Source: an uncultured cyanobacterium (lineage in GTDB: Bacteria > Cyanobacteriota > Cyanobacteriia > PCC-6307 > Cyanobiaceae). From it: a stretch of 45,454 bases of DNA. The position numbers and the translations under genes were made by a program. Below, piece by piece: positions 26,156 through 36,487 of this stretch; the first letter of the stretch is position 1; every line of letters starts with the position of its first letter. The notes beneath the pieces were generated by a model, which was not told the origin of the DNA, did not search any database, and saw only the letters and a list, made by a program, of their open reading frames with translations. The stretch is from assembly GCA_903871775.1 (NCBI GenBank), contig CAIQIA010000017.1, positions 1-45,454 of the forward strand. Direction: 5' to 3'.

Positions 26156-26983
26156 TCACGGCAACGGGCGCTCCCAGATCTGCTCCACCAGGGCGGGGGT
26201 GACCCAGAAGGCCTGGTGGCGGGCGGCCTGCGCCAGGTCGGCCTCGAGGGCGCGCTGGTCCTCCGCGGTCCAGAAGCCGGCCTGGGCCAGACGGGGCGGA
26301 TAGGCCTCCAGAAAATCCTGCAGCCACAGGGCCTTGGGGTCTTGGCCCGCGCCGCAGGCCATCAGGCTGCGGGCCTGCAGCAGGCGCAGCCCCCGGGCCT
26401 CGAGCTGCGCCGGCAGACGGCCGGCCACATCGGGATCGCCCCCTTCGGAACGCCAGTGGGCGATGGTGCGCTCGACGAAGCGGGCGACGCCCCCGCCAGA
26501 GGGATGCAGGGAGAAGGTGTCCCAGCGCACGTAGTCGTGCACCACCAGGCGCCCCCCCGGCCGCAGGGCGGCGGCGATGCCGGCGAGCAGCGGATCGAGC
26601 CGCGGCAGGAACAGGCACACCCAGCGGCACCAGGCGCCGTCCCAGCCGCCCCGATCCGGCAGGGTCGCCCCGTCGTCCGTGGCCAGGTCCAGCTCCAGCA
26701 CCTCCAGCTGGGGCAGCCGGCGCTCGGCGGCCTCCCAGCGCAGATGGTCCAGGTAGGCGGGCGACCGGTCGACGGCCAGCACCCTGCCGCCGGGGCCCAC
26801 GAGGGTCGCCAGATCGAGGCTGGCGAACCCCGGACCGCAGCCCAGGTCGAGCAGCCTCTGGCCAGCCGTGAATCCGGCCCGGTGCCAGGCGGCCAGGGTC
26901 TCCTCACGCCAGATGGCATGCTGCCGCTCCAGCCGCCGGCGTTCGGCGGGATGGGTGCCCAGGGCGTAGGAGCCGTCGGCCAT
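26156..26983 (-). CDS. Class I SAM-dependent methyltransferase, substrate unknown
   Basis: Encodes 275 residues. Motif I is RLLDLGCGPGFASLDLATL with the acidic end of strand 2 in VLAVDRSPAYL; LVVHDYVRW lies in the later core. The C-terminal ~100 residues form a helical extension. The overall pattern resembles UbiE-like small-molecule methyltransferases but the substrate cannot be told. A strong inverted repeat (26992-27021) lies 8 bases before the ATG, and no clear Shine-Dalgarno is seen between them. It is divergent from chlL. Confidence 0.82.
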   Translation of the reverse strand: MADGSYALGTHPAERRRLERQHAIWREETLAAWHRAGFTAGQRLLDLGCGPGFASLDLATLVGPGGRVLAVDRSPAYLDHLRWEAAERRLPQLEVLELDLATDDGATLPDRGGWDGAWCRWVCLFLPRLDPLLAGIAAALRPGGRLVVHDYVRWDTFSLHPSGGGVARFVERTIAHWRSEGGDPDVAGRLPAQLEARGLRLLQARSLMACGAGQDPKALWLQDFLEAYPPRLAQAGFWTAEDQRALEADLAQAARHQAFWVTPALVEQIWERPLP

Positions 26984-26991
26984 CCGGCAGG

Positions 26992-27021
26992 GGACTGGGA
27001 TGGGCTGAGCCTATCCAGTCC
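26992..27021. repeat. Inverted repeat at the 5' end of the methyltransferase gene
   Basis: GGACTGG (26992-26998) and CCAGTCC (27015-27021) are perfect complements, and the inner bases AT and GGC/GCC extend the stem with mismatches. In minus-strand RNA the hairpin would end eight bases before the methyltransferase start codon. It could limit translation or be an operator in the 190-base gap shared with chlL. No T run follows. Confidence 0.45.
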
Positions 27022-27080
27022 CGCCGGCGGAGCCCCGACCAGCGGAGCCTCGAGCAGCAGAGTTTGGAAACAGGTCTTGA

Positions 27081-28058
<978 letters not shown>

Positions 28059-28079
28059 AGCCCCCAGGCCAGCCATCCC

Positions 28080-29000
28080 TCAGTCGAGCCGGTAGCCCAG
28101 TTCGGCGAGGCGGCCGGGTTTCTGGCGCCAGTGGGGAACCACCTTCACGAACAGCTCCAGATAGACGGGACCGCCCAGCACCGTCTGCATCTGCAGGCGG
28201 GCACCGCGCCCGATCTCGCGCAGCATCGAGCCCCCCTTGCCGATGAGAATGCCCTTCTGGCTGCTGCGTTCGACCATCACCGTGGCCAGCACCGCCGTGC
28301 GGGGGCCATCGGCCTCGACCCGCTCGATCTGCACCGCCACCGAGTGGGGCACCTCTTCGCGGGTCTGATGGAGCACCTGCTCACGGATCAGTTCCGCCAG
28401 CAGCACCCGTTCAGGCTGGTCGCTGACCGTGTCGGGGGGGTAGAGGTGGGGACCCGGTGGCAGCAGCGGCTCGAGGGTCGCCACCAGGGACGGGCAGCCG
28501 TCGCCGCTGAGGGCGCTGAGGGGCAGCAGCGGAGCCTCCGGCAGGGCCTCGCGGTAGCTGGCGATGAGGGCATCCCGCTCCTCCGCCGGCACCAGGTCCT
28601 GTTTGTTCAGGCCCAGCACCACCGGCTGGGGAATCTGCCGCAGCAGATCAAGAACGAACCCATCGCCGCGCCCCATGGGCACGCTGCCGTCCATCAGCGC
28701 CAGCACCACATCCACCTCGCCGATGCTCTGGCGGGCCATCTGCACCAGCCGCTCCCCCAGCAGATGGTGGGGCTTGTGGATGCCCGGGGTGTCGAGCAGC
28801 ACCAACTGCGCCGATGGGGTCGTGAGGATGGCCCGCAGGCGATGGCGGGTGGTCTGGGCCACAGGGGAGGTGATGGCGACCTTCTCCCCCACGAGGTGGT
28901 TGAGCAGCGTCGACTTGCCCACGTTCGGCCGGCCCACCAGGGCCACGAAACCGGAGCGGAAGCCCTCCGGGGTTGACGGCAGCACAGCGGGAATGGTCAT
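28080..29000 (-). CDS. era: GTPase Era
   Basis: Encodes 306 residues from ATG 29000 (MTIPAVLPS). G1 is GRPNVGKST, the G2 region lies around ITSPVAQTTRHR, G3 is DTPG and G4 is NKQD. A C-terminal KH domain has QKGILIGKGGSMLREIGRGAR. Era binds the 3' end of 16S rRNA and assists 30S subunit maturation. It lies tail to tail with chlL, separated by 21 bases, and divergent from the unknown gene at 29069. Confidence 0.96.
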   Translation of the reverse strand: MTIPAVLPSTPEGFRSGFVALVGRPNVGKSTLLNHLVGEKVAITSPVAQTTRHRLRAILTTPSAQLVLLDTPGIHKPHHLLGERLVQMARQSIGEVDVVLALMDGSVPMGRGDGFVLDLLRQIPQPVVLGLNKQDLVPAEERDALIASYREALPEAPLLPLSALSGDGCPSLVATLEPLLPPGPHLYPPDTVSDQPERVLLAELIREQVLHQTREEVPHSVAVQIERVEADGPRTAVLATVMVERSSQKGILIGKGGSMLREIGRGARLQMQTVLGGPVYLELFVKVVPHWRQKPGRLAELGYRLD

Positions 29001-29068
29001 GGCTCCAGTGTGGGCTGCCGACGGCCATCGCCCCATAGCCTGGGGATCCCCCGCCATGCACCCCGGCC

Positions 29069-29584
29069 ATGTCCGCCCCGTCGATCAGCTTCGAGCAGGC
29101 CCTGGAGTGCGCCGCCCTCTGGTGTGGGGCCTGGGAGGCGGGCGAACTGAGTGACGAGGTGCTGGCCGACCGGGTGGGCGAACTGATCGCCAGCCGCGAC
29201 GGTGCCCGTGGCTTCTTCGTGGTCAGCCTGCCGTCCGAGAACCCCCTGATGGACCGGCTGCCGGAGCCGCTGCTGATGGCCCTGCGCCAGGGAGGGGCGG
29301 CGGTGGTGGATCTGACGGCCCGCAACCTGGCCATGAGCACGGCGATGGTGCTGGCCCACGGACGGACGGGGGCCGAGGAGCAGCGCCAGGGCTCGGAGCG
29401 GGTGGCGCGCCGCTGCGGCGACCTGCTGCGGCAGCTGGATTCGGGCCTGGTGACGGCGCGGCTCGAAACCCTGCTGGCGGCCACCGCCGGCGAGGGAGAC
29501 GACGTGAGCTTTCTGCAACGCTGGGGCTACGACGACCAACAAAAATCCGCCATCGCCAGCGCGGTGCTGGCGGTGGCGGATTGA
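29069..29584 (+). CDS. Conserved-type protein of unknown function
   Basis: Encodes 171 residues, soluble, with no signal peptide. It begins SFEQALECAALWCGAWEAGELSDEVLADRVGELIAS, a helical N-terminal half, then an alpha/beta-like stretch (GFFVVSLPSENPLMDRLPEPLLMALRQGG and VVDLTARNLAMSTAMVLAHG) and a helical C-terminus. I do not recognise a named family. The regular codon use and conserved position between era and the BI-1 gene support a real gene. Confidence 0.75.
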   Translation: MSAPSISFEQALECAALWCGAWEAGELSDEVLADRVGELIASRDGARGFFVVSLPSENPLMDRLPEPLLMALRQGGAAVVDLTARNLAMSTAMVLAHGRTGAEEQRQGSERVARRCGDLLRQLDSGLVTARLETLLAATAGEGDDVSFLQRWGYDDQQKSAIASAVLAVAD

Positions 29585-29601
29585 GGTGCTCGGGGTGGCG
29601 C

Positions 29602-30330
29602 TCAGTCGCGGCGCGACCCACCGTTGAGGGCGATGATCAGCCGCAGGATGAAGATGAACAGGTTGATGTAGGTGAGATACATCCCCAGGGCGCCGACCAG
29701 GTATTGGTCATCGCGGTACTGGCGGGGCATCGTGTAGAAGTCGACGAAGGCCGCTCCCACGAACAGAACCGTGCCGAAGCCGGCGATCAGCAGTTCAAAC
29801 CCACCGCCACCGAAGCCGGGGATGAAGATGCCGCCCACCAGCTGCACCACCATGGCGATCAGCAGGCCGACGATGCCCAGACCGACGACACCGCTGAGGG
29901 CCTGACCAACGCTGTCGCTCATGCGGCGTCCCGTCACCGAGGCCACCACGAAGGTGACGCCGGTGGCCAGGGCCGCCGTGCCGACGGCACCGATGCCGGC
30001 GGTGCCGATGGCCTGGGCGACAAGACCGCTGAGGGTGAAGCCGGTGAGCAGGCTGTAGACGGCCAGCAGGGGCAGGGCCGTGCCGTTGTTGCCGCGCTGG
30101 GCGACGTTCTGGGCGACGAAGAAGAGCACCAGATTGCCGATCAGGGCCCCGAAGAAGAGGGGCATGAACAGCGGGGTGGCGATCATCGACAAGCCACCCA
30201 TGACCCCGAGGGCCGTGAGGATCATGCCGCCGCCCACGTAGGGCAGGGCGCGGTTGACGACGTTGGGGCCGACGAGGGCACTGCTCTGGGCCTCGCGGAT
30301 GGCCTCCTGGAAATCACTGCTGGCCGGCAT
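29602..30330 (-). CDS. Bax inhibitor-1/YccA family membrane protein
   Basis: Encodes 242 residues with seven hydrophobic helices from ~28 to the end. The BI-1/YbhL pattern is visible in SLLTGFTLSGLVAQAIG, TGVTFVVASVTGRRMSD and the C-terminal YLVGALGMYLTYINLFIFILRLI. The family forms proton- or calcium-leak-like channels and is linked to membrane quality control with FtsH-type proteases. Start is ATG 30330. Confidence 0.88.
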   Translation of the reverse strand: MPASSDFQEAIREAQSSALVGPNVVNRALPYVGGGMILTALGVMGGLSMIATPLFMPLFFGALIGNLVLFFVAQNVAQRGNNGTALPLLAVYSLLTGFTLSGLVAQAIGTAGIGAVGTAALATGVTFVVASVTGRRMSDSVGQALSGVVGLGIVGLLIAMVVQLVGGIFIPGFGGGGFELLIAGFGTVLFVGAAFVDFYTMPRQYRDDQYLVGALGMYLTYINLFIFILRLIIALNGGSRRD

Positions 30331-30392
30331 GGCGCGTCAGGTGAGGAATCTGCATCCCATGCTGGCAGCTGCAACCGCGATCCGCTGCACGG

Positions 30393-31382
30393 TCAGGTTC
30401 GGATCCCCGCCGCCGTCGCATCCCGGCGGCCGTAGGCCTCCACCAGCCGCTGGACGAGGGGATGACGCACCACATCGGCGGCCGTCAGTTGGCAGATGGC
30501 GATGCCCTCGACGCCGTCGAGCACCTGGGCAGCCTCGACCAGGCCGCTGAGCTGCCCGGGGGGCAGGTCGATCTGGGTGGGATCGCCGGTGACGACCATG
30601 CGCGAGTTCTCCCCCAGCCGGGTGAGCACCATGCGCATCTGGGCGCAGGTGGTGTTCTGCGCTTCATCCAGGATCACGAAGGCATCGCTGAGGGTGCGGC
30701 CCCGCATGTAGGCCAGCGGCGCCACCTCGATGGTGCCTTTCTCCAGCAGCGCTGCGGTGCGTTCGCTGCCGACCAGACCATGCAGCGCGTCGTAGAGGGG
30801 GCGCAGGTAGGGGTCCACCTTCTGCTGCAGGTCCCCCGGCAGGAAGCCGAGGCGCTCCCCCGCCTCCACGGCAGGCCGGGTGAGCACGATGCGCTCGACC
30901 CGGCGCTCTCCGAGGCAGCGGACGGCCTGCACCACCGCCAGAAAGGTCTTGCCGGTGCCGGCGGGTCCCAGGGCCAGGGTCAGGTCGTGGCGTTCCATGG
31001 CCTCGACGTACTGGCGCTGGCGCAGGGTGCGGGGCCGCAGCAGCCGTCCGCTCTGGCTGCGGGCGAGAACCTGCTGCCCCATGGCCCGGTGTTCTGCGGA
31101 CCGTCCGCTGTCGAGGGCCTGGAGGGCCGTGTTGAGGTCCACCTGCGTCACGGGCTGCCCCTCCGACCAGAGGGGCCGCAGCAGCTCGACCAGGGCTGAA
31201 CAGCGCTCCAGCTGGCTGGGGCGACCGTCGATGTGCAACTCAAGGCCCCGGAGAACCAGCCGGGTCCCCGTCAGGTCTGCCAGGCGCCGCAGGATCGCCT
31301 CCCCCGGCCCCGCCAGGGCCAGGGCTGCCGCCTGATCCGGCAGGTCAAGGCTCCAGTGGCGAAGGCCCCCGTGGCCGTCCAT
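30393..31382 (-). CDS. phoH: PhoH-like ATPase
   Basis: Encodes 329 residues. An N-terminal KH-like segment (~35-75) is followed by the PhoH ATPase core with Walker A LALGPAGTGKTFLAVVQAV, LTRPAVEAGERLGFLPGD, PLAYMRGRTLSDAFVILDEAQNTT (Walker B) and the sensor VVTGDPTQIDLP. PhoH/YbeZ proteins act with YbeY in RNA and ribosome processing. It is nine bases downstream of rpsP, consistent with an rpsP-phoH-type operon following ffh. Confidence 0.93.
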   Translation of the reverse strand: MDGHGGLRHWSLDLPDQAAALALAGPGEAILRRLADLTGTRLVLRGLELHIDGRPSQLERCSALVELLRPLWSEGQPVTQVDLNTALQALDSGRSAEHRAMGQQVLARSQSGRLLRPRTLRQRQYVEAMERHDLTLALGPAGTGKTFLAVVQAVRCLGERRVERIVLTRPAVEAGERLGFLPGDLQQKVDPYLRPLYDALHGLVGSERTAALLEKGTIEVAPLAYMRGRTLSDAFVILDEAQNTTCAQMRMVLTRLGENSRMVVTGDPTQIDLPPGQLSGLVEAAQVLDGVEGIAICQLTAADVVRHPLVQRLVEAYGRRDATAAGIRT

Positions 31383-31390
31383 GGGCCCGC

Positions 31391-31804
31391 TCAGGCGTCG
31401 GCGGGCGTCTCCTCAGCGGTCTCGGCAGGGCTGTCGGCCGTGGCCTCAGCAGCGGCAGCGGCCTCGGCGGCGGCAGCCTCGGCAGCAGCCTTCGCAGCGG
31501 CGCGGGCCTCGGCCTCGCGGGCGGCAGCCTGTTTGGCCTTGCCGACGGTCTCGGCCGGACGGACCGTCTTGGTCAGCAGTCCACCCTTCTCGAGCAGCAT
31601 CCGCACGGTGTCGCTGGGCTGGGCACCCTGGTCGAGACGACGGCGCAGCCCATCGGTGTTCAGACGGGTTTCGTCGGTGCGGGGGTTGTAGAAGCCCAGC
31701 TCCTCCAGGGGCCGGCCATCGCGCCGGCTGGTGCTGTTGCAGGCCACGATCCGGAAGCTGGTTTCCCGCTTCTTGCCGAAGCGCTTCAGTCGGAGCGTGA
31801 TCAT
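31391..31804 (-). CDS. rpsP: 30S ribosomal protein S16 with Ala-rich C-terminal tail
   Basis: Encodes 137 residues from ATG 31804 ([14 protein letters not shown]). The S16 core (~1-82) includes [29 protein letters not shown] and [20 protein letters not shown]. Residues from ~85 form a charged, Ala-rich extension (repeated AAAxAEA units ending [10 protein letters not shown]), longer than bacterial S16 of ~80-90 residues. The longer frame upstream (to 31840) is not conserved. It is followed by phoH and preceded by ffh, all on the minus strand. Confidence 0.95.
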   Translation of the reverse strand: MITLRLKRFGKKRETSFRIVACNSTSRRDGRPLEELGFYNPRTDETRLNTDGLRRRLDQGAQPSDTVRMLLEKGGLLTKTVRPAETVGKAKQAAAREAEARAAAKAAAEAAAAEAAAAAEATADSPAETAEETPADA

Positions 31805-31858
31805 CGGAACCCTTCTGGACGTGATGGAACAATCCAACACCTTACCTGCACGCTGACC

Positions 31859-33331
31859 TCAGAGGTCGGCGAAGCCCTTGCGGGGCTTGTCGGGCCGCTG
31901 GCGCCGCCGGGGGGCACCGCCCCCCCGGGCCTGGGCGCCCCCGGGGCCTGCGCCCGCCATGCCCGGCATCCCTGGCATCCCGGGCATGGTGGGCATGCCG
32001 GGCATTCCCATCCCCGGCATTCCAGGCATCCCGCCGCCCCGGGACATCTGCTGCATGAAGCCGCGCATCTTCTGAAAATCGGCCAGCACCTTGTCCACCT
32101 CCGCCGGGCTGTGGCCACTGCCGCGGGCAATGCGCCGGCGGCGCGACGGCTGACCCGCCAGCAGGTCTGGATCCTGCCGTTCGGCCGGCGTCATCGAGCC
32201 GATCATCGCCTCGATGCGCTTGAGCTGGGCCTCGCCCTGGCGCAGCATCCCGTCGTCGATCTTGTTCATGCCCGGGATGAGCTTCATCAGGCCCCCCAGG
32301 GACCCCATGCGCTTGATCAGGCGCATCTGCTGGAGAAAGTCCGAGAAATCGAAGCTGGCATCCTGCAGCTTGCGCTGCATGCGCTCGACATCGGCGATCT
32401 CGACCTCCTTCTGGGCCTTCTCCACCAGGGTGAGCACATCGCCCATCCCGAGGATGCGGCTGGCCATCCGCTCGGGATGGAAGGGCTGCAGCGCCTCGAC
32501 CTTCTCACCGGTGCCGATGAACTTGATCGGGGCACCGCTGACCTTGCGGATCGACAGGGCCGCACCGCCGCGGCTGTCGCCGTCCATCTTGGTGAGCACA
32601 GCACCGGTGATGCCCACCTGCTCGTGGAAGGCCCGGGTGAGCTCGGCCGCCTCCTGGCCGATCATGGCGTCCACCACCAGCAGCACCTCATCGGGCTGCA
32701 CGGCGGAGCGGATGCGCACCATCTCGTCCATCATCGCCGTGTCGATCTGGAGCCGGCCCGCCGTGTCGACGATCACGGTGTCGAAGCCGCCGTCGCGGCC
32801 ATGGGCAAGACCGGCGGCCGCGATCGCCTCCGGTGCGGTGTCGGCCCCCAGGCTGAAGACCTCGACACCGATCTGGCGCCCGAGGGTCTGCAGCTGGTCG
32901 ATGGCCGCAGGCCGGTACACGTCGGCCGCCACCAGCAGCGGACGCCGCCCCTGCTCCCGCAGGTGCAACCCCAGCTTGGCGGTGGCGGTGGTCTTGCCGG
33001 CCCCCTGCAGACCGGCCATCAGCACGACGGTGGGTGCGGTGGCCGCCCGGGCCAGGGGAGCCTGGCCCCCGCCCATCACCTGCACGAGCTGGTCGTGCAC
33101 GATCCGGATGAACTGCTGATCGGGGGTCACCCCCCGCACCACCTCGGCACCGAGGGCGGCTTCGCGCACCTCATCGACGAACGCCTTGACCACCGGCAGG
33201 CTGACGTCGGCCTCCAGCAGGGCGCGCCGCACATCCCGGAGGGCCGCATCGATGTTGGTCTCGCTGATCGATGCCTGGCCGCGCAGACCACGGACGGCCT
33301 CCTCCAGCCGCTGGGACAGTTCCTCGAACAT
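31859..33331 (-). CDS. ffh: Signal recognition particle protein Ffh (SRP54)
   Basis: Encodes 490 residues. The N domain (~1-90) is followed by the GTPase G domain with GLQGAGKTTATAKLG, DTAGRLQID and TKMDGDSRGGAALS. The M domain (~325-430) carries the 4.5S RNA-binding GSGHSPAEVDKVLADFQKM. The C-terminal ~50 residues are an unusual Met-Pro-Gly repeat followed by a basic tail (RRRQRPDKPRKGF). SRP directs nascent membrane proteins, in cyanobacteria including thylakoid proteins, to the translocon. Start is ATG 33331. Confidence 0.96.
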   Translation of the reverse strand: MFEELSQRLEEAVRGLRGQASISETNIDAALRDVRRALLEADVSLPVVKAFVDEVREAALGAEVVRGVTPDQQFIRIVHDQLVQVMGGGQAPLARAATAPTVVLMAGLQGAGKTTATAKLGLHLREQGRRPLLVAADVYRPAAIDQLQTLGRQIGVEVFSLGADTAPEAIAAAGLAHGRDGGFDTVIVDTAGRLQIDTAMMDEMVRIRSAVQPDEVLLVVDAMIGQEAAELTRAFHEQVGITGAVLTKMDGDSRGGAALSIRKVSGAPIKFIGTGEKVEALQPFHPERMASRILGMGDVLTLVEKAQKEVEIADVERMQRKLQDASFDFSDFLQQMRLIKRMGSLGGLMKLIPGMNKIDDGMLRQGEAQLKRIEAMIGSMTPAERQDPDLLAGQPSRRRRIARGSGHSPAEVDKVLADFQKMRGFMQQMSRGGGMPGMPGMGMPGMPTMPGMPGMPGMAGAGPGGAQARGGGAPRRRQRPDKPRKGFADL

Positions 33332-33407
33332 CAGGCCGGTGGAGTGGGCAGGTCCGCCACTCTAGAAACGGGATCCGGAGGGAGACACGGCTTCCCGACG
33401 GGGCCGC

Positions 33408-35357
33408 TCAGGTTCCGGGCCTGAAGTCAGCCACCAGCCAGCCGCCATCGGGCTGCTGATGCAGCACGTAGGTGTTGCGCAGGGTGGTGGGGGCCCACGA
33501 CTCGATCACGCTGCCATCGGCCGCCAGCAACTGCTCGCTGTAGCGGATGGTGGCCCGCAGCTCCCGCCGTCCAGGGGCGTCGCTGCTGAGGGTCGCCTGC
33601 TGGAGATCGGCGGTCACCCGCCGACGGCGCCCCCGGGCGGCATCGGCCTGGCGGCTGGCCTCGGCGCTGTCGACCAGGGCCGGCACCGCCAGGGCCCTGA
33701 GGGGGGCGGCATCGCCGTTGCCGGCCATCAGCGACGCCTTGGCCGCCAGCCAGCGACGCAGCAGATCGGCGCTGGCCTGCTCGGGGCTGGCCACCGGGGC
33801 CGGACGGGGGGCGACGACCGGACGGGGGGCCGGGGCGGCGGCGGGGGGTCGGGGTGGCGCCACGGCCGGCGCCATCGCCGTGCGCAGCCGCCCGAGGCCC
33901 AGGCCGAGGCCTGCCGCGGCGACCATGGCGGCCGCCAGCAGGGCCGGGCGGCGCCAGCCGCTCAGGTCAGGATCGAGATCGGCCAGCCAGCCGCGCACCT
34001 TCTGCACCAGGGCCACGCCCGGGCCCTCCTGCGGCTCGTCTTCCTCCTGCGCCGGTTCGGACGCGCTGGACGGGCCGGACGGCAGGTCGGCACCGACGGC
34101 CATCGGCTGGAACTCGGGGGCCGGCAGCACCTCGCCGGCACGGACGCGACGGCGGTCATCCCGCTCGACCCACGCCTGCACATCGCGGTCGGCGTAGTAG
34201 GCCTCGAGGTCGACGGTGGCGTCGAGGTCGCGGTAACCGGGCAGCACCTGGCGCTGCAGCCAGTCGGTGCAGTAGGCGCAGAGGGCCGCCAGCGGATCGC
34301 CCCCCTGCTGTTGCAGCCACTGCTGCAGCTTGGGGTCATCACCGCAGCGGAAGAGGGCCTCGGCCCGTTCGGTGCGGCCCAGCAGCAGATGCATGCAGGC
34401 GAGTTCGGCATCGAAGCCGGCGTCACCGAGGACCTGCAGCTGCCCGAGGGCTTGGTCGATGCGCTCGGGTTTGCGCTGGGCGAAACCCGAGGCCGTGAGG
34501 GCGTAGGCCCCCAGAAAGCGGCCGGCCACTGACCCGCGGGCGGCGTTCTGCTCGAACAGGGTGATCTGCTCCTGGAGCGTCAGGTAGCAGCGGATCTGCT
34601 TGATGAAAGCCTGGAAGGCCTCGGGGGGCAATTCGGGGCTGGCATCGCCGTCGAGGCCGCCGTTGCGGTCCACCAGGTCCTCGAGCAGGGCCAGCCCCTG
34701 GGCGCGGGCCTCGCCGTCGGACAGATCGCGGGCGAGCAGGTCGAGGATCCGGTAAGGCTGCAGAGCCACCAGCTCGTTCTCGAGCCCCTGCCGCTGGACG
34801 GGCTGCTGGCCGGTGCGCTGCAGCAGCTGAATGCCCTGGAGCAGCATCTGGGCAGCCGGCTCGAAGAGACGGCGCTGGATCCGCTCCTGGCTCGCCGCCT
34901 TGCAGGCCAGCAGCGCCAGCAGGGCGAGGTCGGCCTCACGACCGCTGCCCAGGGCCGGGGCCTGGGGGGGCTGCAGGGCGCGGCGGGCCCCCTCGAAGGC
35001 ATCGGCGGGCTGCCCCGACTCGAACACGAGCAGCAGCCCGCCCACCTCCAGATTCGAGGAGATCTCGAGGGCCGGCAGCACCGTGCCGTCGCCGTCACCC
35101 GACTGCTCGGTGAGCAGGCATTCGTAGCGATGGCGCCGGTCAGGATCGAGCAGGAGATCGGTGCTGGCGCGCAGCAGCTCCTCCCGGGCCCCGAGGGCCT
35201 CCTGGGTGAAGCCGGGCGCGGGGGGGCGGTCGAGCCGCTGCTGCAGGGCGTTCAGCAGCTGCTCGGGGGTGGCCGACGGGTTGACCCCCAGCAGGCGGAA
35301 GTGGTCGAGCGGCAGCTCCAAGGAGCGGATATCAGTGGCGCGGATCCTACGGGCCAC
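33408..35357 (-). CDS. ftn2: Ftn2/ZipN/ARC6-type cell division protein
   Basis: Encodes 649 residues from GTG 35357; TTG 35321 (ELPLDHFRLLGV) is a family-like alternative. The N-terminal J-like domain (~13-80) is followed by a long helical region (~100-400), an acidic linker, one membrane helix (~470-489, PALLAAAMVAAAGLGLGLG) and a C-terminal periplasmic IMS/ARC6-like domain (~535-649, ending WAPTTLRNTYVL, GGWLVADFRPGT). It anchors FtsZ at the midcell membrane in cyanobacteria and plastids. Divergent from pdhA. Confidence 0.9.
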   Translation of the reverse strand: MARRIRATDIRSLELPLDHFRLLGVNPSATPEQLLNALQQRLDRPPAPGFTQEALGAREELLRASTDLLLDPDRRHRYECLLTEQSGDGDGTVLPALEISSNLEVGGLLLVFESGQPADAFEGARRALQPPQAPALGSGREADLALLALLACKAASQERIQRRLFEPAAQMLLQGIQLLQRTGQQPVQRQGLENELVALQPYRILDLLARDLSDGEARAQGLALLEDLVDRNGGLDGDASPELPPEAFQAFIKQIRCYLTLQEQITLFEQNAARGSVAGRFLGAYALTASGFAQRKPERIDQALGQLQVLGDAGFDAELACMHLLLGRTERAEALFRCGDDPKLQQWLQQQGGDPLAALCAYCTDWLQRQVLPGYRDLDATVDLEAYYADRDVQAWVERDDRRRVRAGEVLPAPEFQPMAVGADLPSGPSSASEPAQEEDEPQEGPGVALVQKVRGWLADLDPDLSGWRRPALLAAAMVAAAGLGLGLGRLRTAMAPAVAPPRPPAAAPAPRPVVAPRPAPVASPEQASADLLRRWLAAKASLMAGNGDAAPLRALAVPALVDSAEASRQADAARGRRRRVTADLQQATLSSDAPGRRELRATIRYSEQLLAADGSVIESWAPTTLRNTYVLHQQPDGGWLVADFRPGT

Positions 35358-35434
35358 GGCCCGGTCCGGCGGCGTCCTGTCGGCAGGTCCGGGCAGAACA
35401 GGAGGGGCCGGGGCTGTCCCCTTAAAGTCTGCCG

Positions 35435-36487
35435 ATGATGCAGGTGGGCAGTGCCATGACGATCGAGACCGCCGCCGCGTCCGGAAGCCGTCCGGCCTCG
35501 GGCCTCACCGCTGCGGAGGGCCTGCTCCTCTACCGCGACATGACCCTCGGGCGCCGCTTCGAGGACAAGTGCGCCGAGATGTACTACCGCGGCAAGATGT
35601 TCGGTTTCGTGCACCTCTACAACGGCCAGGAGGCGGTGTCCACGGGGGTGATCAAGGCGATGCGGGCCCAGCACGACTGGTTCTGCAGCACCTACCGCGA
35701 CCACGTGCACGCCCTCAGCGCCGGCGTGCCCGCCCGGCAGGTGATGGCCGAGCTCTTCGGGAAGGAAACCGGCTGCAGCCGCGGCCGCGGGGGCTCGATG
35801 CACCTGTTCTCGCGGGAACACCATCTGCTGGGGGGCTACGCCTTCATCGGTGAAGGCATCCCGGTGGCCCTGGGGGCCGCCTTCACCAGCCGCTACCGCC
35901 GCGATGCCCTGGGCGATGCCGGCAGCAACGCCGTGACCGCCGCCTTCTTCGGCGACGGCACCTGCAACAACGGGCAGTTCTTTGAGTGCCTCAACATGGC
36001 GGCCCTCTGGAAGCTGCCGATCCTGTTCGTCGTCGAGAACAACCTCTGGGCCATCGGCATGGCCCATGCCCGCGCCACCAGCGACACCGAGATCTGGCGC
36101 AAGGCCGCGGCCTTCGGCATGGCCGGCGAGGAGGTGGACGGGATGGATGTGCTGGCGGTGCGGGCCGCCACCCGGCGGGCTGTGGACCGGGCCCGGGCCG
36201 GGGAGGGTCCGACCCTGCTGGAGTGCCTCACCTACCGGTTCCGCGGCCACAGCCTGGCCGACCCCGATGAACTGCGCTCCGCCGAAGAGAAGGAGTTCTG
36301 GCAGCGGCGCGATCCCCTGAAGCACCTGGCCGGTGTGCTCACCGGCGAGGGGCTGGCGACGGCGGCCGAGCTTGAGGCCATCGAGCAGGAGATCGACGCC
36401 GAGGTGCGCGATGCCGTCGAGTTCGCCCTCGGCTCCCCGGAGCCCGACCCCTCGGAACTGACCCGCTACATCTGGGCTGAAGACTGA
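35435..36487 (+). CDS. pdhA: Pyruvate dehydrogenase E1 component, alpha subunit
   Basis: Encodes 350 residues from ATG 35435; ATG 35456 ([10 protein letters not shown]) is a good alternative. The thiamin diphosphate site is seen in [23 protein letters not shown] with [10 protein letters not shown], and the heterodimer motifs in [17 protein letters not shown] and RGGSMHLF. It decarboxylates pyruvate to feed acetyl-CoA synthesis with PdhB and E2 encoded elsewhere. The stop codon is one end of an inverted repeat reaching the stop of the convergent sigma-factor gene. Confidence 0.96.
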   Translation: MMQVGSAMTIETAAASGSRPASGLTAAEGLLLYRDMTLGRRFEDKCAEMYYRGKMFGFVHLYNGQEAVSTGVIKAMRAQHDWFCSTYRDHVHALSAGVPARQVMAELFGKETGCSRGRGGSMHLFSREHHLLGGYAFIGEGIPVALGAAFTSRYRRDALGDAGSNAVTAAFFGDGTCNNGQFFECLNMAALWKLPILFVVENNLWAIGMAHARATSDTEIWRKAAAFGMAGEEVDGMDVLAVRAATRRAVDRARAGEGPTLLECLTYRFRGHSLADPDELRSAEEKEFWQRRDPLKHLAGVLTGEGLATAAELEAIEQEIDAEVRDAVEFALGSPEPDPSELTRYIWAED

